Shown: one piece after another, positions 12,401 to 21,400 of the stretch
Layout of the letters: every line of letters begins with the position of its first letter
Numbering within the stretch: position 1 is the first letter of the stretch
Assembly (NCBI GenBank): GCA_949752735.1
Contig: OX457047.1
Coordinates: 19,958,372 to 20,022,371, forward strand
Origin: Lumbricus terrestris
Taxonomy: Eukaryota > Annelida > Clitellata > Crassiclitellata > Lumbricidae
Direction: 5' to 3'
DNA length: 64,000 bases
Made by a program: the position numbers and the translations under genes
Notes under the pieces: model-generated
The model's database searches: none
Told to the model about the DNA's origin: nothing
What the model saw: the letters and a program-made list of their open reading frames with translations, nothing else

Positions 12401-15400
12401 CCCTACACCCTGGGACTCTACCAGGATCCTTCCTTACTAAACTTAAAACTGCTCTCTTTGGGCGTGCTGGAGTCGGGAGTGCCTCAGAGTAGTTTTTTTC
12501 TTGAAGAAGCGCTGTATGAATGTCCGAATGAATGAATTAGCAGTATACCAGGCATCATTACGTGAAATATGGTTAAAATAAAAAATCACATTTTCTATGA
12601 GTTTGTGTCAAACTTTATTTTTGATCAGCAACTCCAAGATATTTTGAATATTTAAACATCACAGTCTCATTCATTTAAATTTTTTAGCAAATAATTGTAT
12701 ACTACACGCCACCATATCTTTCCACCAGTCAGCAGTCTATCACTGTATGGTCATTACAGGCCATTACTGGGGTGCAGGTGAAACAAAAATCTCAAATAAA
12801 ACTTCTGCCGACACTGGGATTTTAACCCAACCTCTCAGCCGACAGTCCAGACTTCTGAAGTAAGCGAACATTGCTAACCACAATAACACATTGAAAAAAC
12901 AACTTGATTTCAATCAAGAATTTATATATCGCCCGCCAAGATCGCCACTCAGAGGCTCTCCCGATTAATGCTCCAAAAAAATAAACCGATTCACTCACCA
13001 TGGCCACTGTTCGGCTAAATCCAGCGAACTCATTCAGTGCAACACTTGTGAGATGGTGCAGACCAGAACCAACGGAAACGCTCTGCTCCACGGCAGCGCT
13101 TGCCAACGACGAACATTTACGAATCCAATCGTACTCGAGAATCAACTCCTTTGGTCGTCCGGCCATAATAAAGAGCTCCGCTACGGTCACTTCCGCTGCA
13201 AGTGTCCGATCTATCGGACCTGAAAGTCTGCTAATCAAAAGAGACTCGCAAGGTGGTAAAGCCGCAGCTGAAGAACATGCGGCCGCAGTTGACATCATTG
13301 CTGTTGGAACAGAGGATACTATTGTTGTTGCCGTCGATGACATTGTTGTGAAGGATGATGTTTTCATACCTATCCCTATCGACGATGATGTGGCAGCTAC
13401 AGATGATGAAGATGCAACTACTGACAACTGTGTTGTGTTAGCTACTGTTAATGATGTCGCAGGCAATGGCATTGTTGCAGCAATTGACAGCATTAACGTT
13501 GCAACAGCCGACAACGTTGTTGGCACTGTTGATGTTGTAGTTACTTCAGATGAAGGCAGATGCAGAGAACTTGGGGCATCATTGCCCATAGCAGTCGTAG
13601 CATTTGAACACAGATACGTATCAGCGCCTGACGTATCGGGAAAGACGCCCGGAGCCTCTGACTGACCACCCGCTTGTTTACAGAACAGAGCTGTTGCATT
13701 TACATCACAGGCATTGTCGTCAGTTTCCATAGCAACAGCAGTGCTCTGGTCATTTGTACCTGACCCTTCGTTAACGAGTGAATTCGTTAAAGATGACTGA
13801 AGCAGCTGTGGCAACGTTTGCAATTGGTCTTCTTCATTCGTGGCAGACGAACTAGAACTCATTTTCGCAGTTTCTGTCACAGGCTTCGTTGATTGATCTT
13901 CGATTCGAGGTGCTGCTATTTTTAAAGTTCGCTTATTTGGCGGCGATACGGAGGTCGACAAGGCAGGAACCGAGTCTGAAAGCGAGAAAAAAACCGTTCA
14001 AAATAAACATATGAATCACTTCATACGTGCAGTTTATTTTGTAATCAAACTTCTACTAGGTCAAAGTCATTTACAGTTTTGCTCAGACTGGTCAACAACT
14101 AGGCCAACGATGAGTCAACCAATAAATGAAAAATGACCTGTGTCCTGCCAACTACAGGTACTAATTTAGTCATAAAGACATAATTATAAACAAGTGTAAA
14201 TAATGTGCGAAAATACAAGTATTGGCAATTCCAGCATAACTCAAATAATGCCTCTCCTGACCACCTTATGTGTAAAATTTGCTGCAAAAGATGCTATATT
14301 GAAATGATTTTATAAGAATCGATCAATCATTAAGAGGATTTATATACCACCCTTCATGGTAACTACTCAGGAGCACTCATGACACAACATCGGCTAAAGA
14401 GAAAAGTTTTAAGATTGCAACAAACACGTGACTCATTCAAAACTAACCTTTTGCACAGTAATTAACAACTACGAAAAGCTTAACTAGCATCATACTAACT
14501 TTTTATGTTTTCCAAAAAGTGTTCAAAGCTCAGGTCCAGCTTTGGCTGCGAGTTTGATCGACTAATGGAAATAGGCGTCAGCGTGTAGTCTGAGGACACG
14601 TGTAAACGCAACTCTAAAGGGTCGATCACTTTTTCACCGAGAGCCTCTTTCTGTTTATTACAAACAAACAAACCAACATACAGCAATTTTCACACATTAT
14701 ATTCATCAAATAACATGCATAAATCTTTTCAATGAAACAACATGTGAGACACTGATAGCTCAGCATTTTATCTCTTGCAACAAATAACCGGTTTCCTATA
14801 CAAGCAATTATTCAAACATCAGAAAAAGTAGCAAAAATTGTATCTCAATCAAACTCCTAACTAGAAATCAGATTCAATCAAATAAGTGCAATGGATGCAG
14901 ACACCAACTTAAACCACAGAAACTGTCAAAGAAAACCTGGCCCTAAACCTCTCATAATAAATTCATTCTAACAAAACCTCCCAAGCCACTTCATAACTGC
15001 CTTCAAAAACCCTAAAATTCTTCAAAACAAATTCTCCCAATTTAAAATTCTTCAAAACAAATTCTCTTTAAGACAAATCCTAAGTTTAATTAAGCCTAAT
15101 CCTTATCCTCTCTAATACAGCCTTCCTCTTATAAATACAGACACTTGACCAAAACGTTTTTAAAGAAAATCTGCTTAAAACAGTCACCATCTGAAGGCAT
15201 TCAAGACGCCATTTTCTGTTGAGATAATCAAAGATGGCCGACAGATGTTGATCAGGATGAACGTTGACGAGAAGACGAGGATTCTGCGATAGCATCTGGA
15301 CATGACTCCAGGATGCATTCGTACGTGGATGCATTTTAAGGGTGACCTTTTCCGGCAGCTTCAGTTTGGAGTCGTCTCTCTGCTCTGAAATTCACCAAGT

Positions 15401-18400
15401 TCATCTTCACAAGTTTGTTAACAATGTTATGCATTCACACACTTGTCTGCAAGTAATTACAATTTGAGATCTTATGCACGTTAGTTTGTTCCATTCATTC
15501 TTTCAGCATATGTAATGCCTTTTTAAGACACCTATTAAGTGGTCACACAAAGCAAGGTATCTATGCGCCTCTGAGTAGATTTATTGAAGGGGCGCTATAT
15601 AAATTTTCGAAATGAATGAATGAATGCACCAGCAAAGACAACAGTTTCAAGCAGATTTCACCAATATCTGAAAACTTTTTTCTTTAACTTAGACTCTGCT
15701 GGGAGCACTTTCATTGTCCCGAAGAGATGTCATCAATTTACAGAAAAATTAAAAAATTGAAGGTTTCAGATGATATATAAAAAGAAGCTTCTCACACCAG
15801 CAAACGCCGAGTGGCTCGACAGGAAAATTGCCATCATGGATACACAATTACACATTGTTTTAAGCTAAAATGATCCTTTTTCTTCTAATTATCAGTATTG
15901 ACAGGTCTGCAACAAATAAGCCATTGCTTTAACCCAAAAGGTATCTTTGCAAGTCCTTCACACAAACCAACTAATTCATTACTGACTGCCTCTTCCAATA
16001 CCTGTTTCCACCGTGTGTTTCGCATGAGCACAGGTGGTTCAACAAGTGACATTAAATACGGGTGAAGCCATGACAGGATCTAAGACACAGTGATAAAATG
16101 TAGGGGAAATGTTACTTAGTCATAACTATTTAGAAGAGGACAAGCTAAACAAACTGCTAGTGATGATGTATGAGAATCAATACCCCAGTTGCTGCACTTT
16201 CTCTAATTTAAACAGAAACTCCACATTGCAAAAACAGGTTACCTTCGACGTTGCACAGCCGTTTGAGAGCACGACACTGAGGCACTTTGATTCTCAGGTT
16301 TTTGCCACGCACTCTTATCATTGTGCTTCTGTAAAATGAAAAATAAAAGCGAGTAAAAAAAACATGCACAAAGCTCAAAATTTTAGTGACCAAACACCTC
16401 TACTATTTTCTAAAATCCCAGATTTTCTTAAAGACGTACATGTAAAAGGTATGGCGCTGTAAACGATCCATTTACTATATGCTCTTGTCAGTTATCCAGT
16501 GTGTGTAAGGGAATAGTTCTGTTCACTTTGCAAATCTTTCACTAAATAGCTCAATACTGAATTGCCAATTTCATATGAATAACTTTTACTGAAATTTCAT
16601 TTGAATAACTTTTAATGAAATTTCATTTTAATAACTTTAATGAAATTTAATATGAATAACTTTTAATGAAATTTCATTTGAATAAATTTTAATGAAATTT
16701 AATATGAATAACTTTTAATGAAATTTCATATGAATAACTTTTAATGAAATCTCATTTGAATAACTTAAAGGGTGAAAAACAGTGGTGCTATTACCCAACC
16801 ACAATGCAAACCCTGCAGACTAGAGCAGGCCCTGTTCTTCAGAGGTCACAGTCTGCAGTCTGTTCTTAATGTCTCTCCAAATATAAATCCATTTAAATGC
16901 AATTTACAGTATTGATGATAGTGAAATAGAAGCACGGTCACTACCAAACATATCAAGTGCCTTCACCTCTTCATACAATTACAAACATACATGCAAGCAT
17001 TCACATACATTATACAAATATACATAAAACCTCAACTCATGACTTTTTTCTGCAAAAATGCAATGTGAAAATTCACAAAAAGTTAAATCTTCCACTACAT
17101 TATAATTAATTCAGAACACAGATGCAAAGGAATGTATATTTACAATTGAGCACTCTAAAGCATAGGCTAAACCTCATATTGGGAGAGAAGAACGCAGTGA
17201 CATGAATTCATTCAGAACTTTTACTCACCCCTGAGTAAGTAGCTCATTCAACCGTGACCAGATTTTGTTCACCTCTGAAATTTATCAACATTGTCAACTA
17301 GAAGGAAGGGTCAGACAATCACAAGCAATTTGCTAAACCAGCCACATTAATTAAAGTTCACAATACTCTGAATATTTAGAAGATTTTAAAGCCGCTAGTA
17401 GAATATTAAAAAATAAACAACCAATAAACAGGCATAATTTACCTTGCAGTAGAAACAAGGCAAGCCAAACAGTAGAAATGTAATCAGAAATTCTATTGTG
17501 AATTGAAATAACGAGTCAACCCTAATTGCTACAAGTTTAACTAGCAGAAAACTACAAGTGCAGTACAATAATCTACACTTCTACAGGTAACAGAATCAAA
17601 AATTTATGAACTAGTTACAGCTCCAAAGAAAAACAGTCCAATCAATTACATCAGATAAAGACAATGTACAAAGCCACATAATAGGCTCATAGATGAACAA
17701 AAACACCTTTCTTCTACAGGACAACTACTAATTTATAATTTCCAGCCAGTTTTGCAAATTTCAACTTATTGGCAAGTAGAACTAATGCCAAAGATTTTAC
17801 AGTTTACTGTTTACTGACTAATTCTCGTTGGGTCAAAAACCTATCCATATACTGGTAAACTAATTACATAAGATAACTGCGAATATGGAACTACATTAAA
17901 GAGGAAGGAATATGCTTACTAAGCAAACTTTTCCGACGTATTTCTCCATAGCATACGAGACCATAGAGCTCAAGTGCCTGTTTTCTAGAATCTGTCATAA
18001 GAAAAAATACAATTCAATTCTGTTACAAAAAATTACAAAAGTTAAAGCCATAAATCTGTGTCAATTTGAGGAATCATAACATTTAATCAAAACCTGGCAA
18101 GTGTTATAAAGATTATGCCAAGCAGATTGCATCATGGACTCTGTTCAGCTACAGATAAATTGACTGCTGATCTACACATATGTGCAGGTATTTTGGTCAA
18201 AACTTTTACCACAGCATGTTTTTCTTTGATCATGTCAAAAATGTAGGCAAATCAGTTCAGTTTCACACCTAGAATATTCATAGAGCCCAAATGTTACATG
18301 CCCTAATTGTCTTCATTTCCCTAGCAGCATCTGCTAAGTTTTTTGTCAACTTGACTACTGCAACGAACTTCTCATTGGCATTGTCAAAAAAACTTACACT

Positions 18401-21400
18401 AACCACAAATAGCTTACTCAACATTCTCTGACCAGATCAAAGTGTAAACCTCTAAGTATGAGCATATTACCCTTGTACTGCATTCATCTTTACACTGGCT
18501 GGCTACTTAGCAAAGAATTCTGCCTTTGTTGATCATAAGGCACCACATTTAAATTAGTCAATGTCTCTTCAATCCTGCTTCGTCTTGCTTTGCCATGCAC
18601 TAGGACACTGTGGTCGGCTCCTCTTAGCTGGTTTAAGGCTCTCCAATTCACTGATTGGTCCTTTAGTGACTCATCTGTTTTATCAATCGTAGTGTAAATT
18701 TTGGCTTCTTTAACCCTTTAACGACCAGCGTGTACTAAAATGTATGGGAAACATATGCAGCTGGTCGTTAAAGGGTTAACTGGGTTTTCACCTGATCTCT
18801 CTAATTATGATGGATTACGATTCTGACTTCAAGTTCACTTTGAAGTGATCAATCACTAGAAGCTTTCTGCATCATAGAAATAGTGCCATAGAAGTTATTA
18901 AATAAAATTATATTAAATTTTCTGTCTGATTATCCTGGTCTTTCCCTTTCTACATATACATCTGTCTCTTCCTGGTCCTTCTCTTTCTACATATCTGTCA
19001 TTCTGTCTCTTCCTGGTCTTTCCCCTCTCTACATATCTGTCTCTTGACCCTTAACCCTCCATCAATGTCTGTTTCAATTCATAAATGACCATCCCACGAT
19101 CTCTCCCTATCTCTTGCTCACTATCTCTTTTCTCGTTCTTACCTCAGACTCTTAGCCCTCTATCTAAATAAGTGACAGAGCCAGTGAAAAAATGTTACCG
19201 TCTGCTGCCGACGACAGTTTGATATGGTTCGAAATCTTATGGCTTGTTCGGTAGTAGAAATGGCGAATCTGATCTTTGGTCTTTGCGGCTGACTCTGTGC
19301 CTCCTCTTTTCTTGTGCCGCTGAGCCATGAAGGTTTGAATCGCATCAAAATCTTTGCCATGCTAAAATTAATACACGGCACACTTGCACATGACTAAAAC
19401 TGACCAAGCATGGTAGATAGATCTACCATCATCTGGAGTGACTAGCAGAAGACCAAAAGTACAACAAACTACAAGCTATCAAAATCAAAAATTTATTACC
19501 TAGTTTCAGTTCCAAGGACAGTTGCACATTCAGATATAAAGTCAATACATAAAGCTGAGCATCAGGCTAATGAATGAACAATAGACGTGGACCTGTATGG
19601 ACAGACATCCTATGCATAAATTTTCTTAGTACAGCATGTACCAAATTTAGTAAAACTGATCAGTTAAGGTACACAGTGTACCCAACAATACCTCGAACAA
19701 AGCCTCAAAGAAAAGATTCGTGTCGTCGGTCCCCCAAAGTTCCCATGGCCTTCGTGAACGAGCAGGTTCTGCAATGCCACCTTCGACCACTGCTTGATGA
19801 ACTTCTTTTGCTGAAAATAAAAGGCATAATTTCAGATTTGCAATGACACTTCAACGACAAGAATAATGCACTAAATGCATTTAGGTAAGCAAAGCAGCAT
19901 GTTGTTAGAGGTCTAAAATTCAGGGTCAAGTTTCAATAGTAAGTTTCATCTCTTAAAAAAAACAATAGATGTATTTCAAGAAGCTCTTGGCGCCTTACCT
20001 ACAACGTATCATCAAATTAAAATCCATATAACATAATAATATAGCCTAAATGCTACAGACCACATCAAACTCAGAACAGCAAAGAAGTTGGAATCATATA
20101 CAGCATAACAAATGTTCAGAAATATAGGCCCAAAAATTTACTTCTTTTATCAAGAGTCTGTTGTCACAGATGATACAGCAACTGAGCACATTACCAAACT
20201 TACACCAGCTGTGCTACCATAATTACAAAAAATAAAGCTACCACACTCACAGCAACTGTGCTACCATACTTACACCAACTGTACTACCATACTTACACCA
20301 GCTGTGCTACCATAGTTACAAAAAATAATGCTACCACACTCACAGTAACATACTCACAGCAACTGTGCTACCACACTTACACCAACTGTGCTGTCATACC
20401 TCAATCCCATCCATACAAAATATGTTACTCTTGAACTCTACCATTGTGCAGCACATATGCACAGCAGCTCCGCTAAAAAATTCTCATATCCTGAATGTCC
20501 AGAGAGAAATACATTCAACGAGATACGTTAAAATGACTTAAGCAAAGCTCAATTTAATACTAACCCTGCTTTTTCGGTGGCATTCTTCGGTGACACCACT
20601 CCCTACGGCCATGATATATGAACAGCCCCGGACATTAAAAAGAAAAGCAACAAGTCATCTTAATGCTAACCCTGCTTTTTCGGTGGTATCTTCTTCGATG
20701 GTATCTCCTGTGCAGGTCGCTTAGCCAGTCGACCGGTAGTAGATCTTGTGGCTATCTGGTGAACCGCCACAGGCGGTTGACACTGCACACCGTCAGGAAG
20801 CTGCAACTCCACTTCTGCTGTTGTCGTTGCATCGTTCTCTGCTGTCGCCTTTGGATCCTTAGACGCAACGGTTGGCGGAGGCCTTGAACGTGTGCGTTTG
20901 GTAACCATGGCAACCGATTCAGTGACTGAAGCGACGACAGGCAGCACGCTAGCGCTGCTGGCAGCGTCAACTGGCAGGCCATCTTTGACCATGCCGGACA
21001 GTTGGAGACGATCGTCCCTGAATTACAACCATTCACTTGCAATCATCTAGATATCAGTGAACTTTAAAATCGCCACTACTGATCATGTCATTTAATAGGA
21101 TATTGCGCAATGTTTAAATGTTAAGTAGGGCTTCTATTAATGATGGTTTTAAGTAGCGGACAATCAGATGAACGACTGACATTGCAGCATGATGCACAAG
21201 TTTAAGCAAAGATGCTACCATCTTTCTTTTTCAGCTCGGAATAGAAGAGTTCCGGTAAGGAAAATAAAAAAAAACAATTGGTTGAAAATTGGATATTTAA
21301 AACCGATGATAGGTTTACAACAAAACCGATCGATATTAACAACCCCAGTTCATTCATTCATTCATTTTGTGGACTTATATAGCAAGCCTTCAAGAAACCT

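Noticed and set aside
13000..13665. 221-codon plus-strand frame
   Set aside because: Exact antisense of CRAMP1 exon 10, whose low-complexity codons keep the other strand open; it has no splice or family support.
20901..20914. Perfect X-box-like GTAACCATGGCAAC, also 13723-13736 and 9762-9775
   Set aside because: All lie inside CRAMP1 coding exons and encode Val-Ala-Met or Val-Thr-Met; coding explains them.
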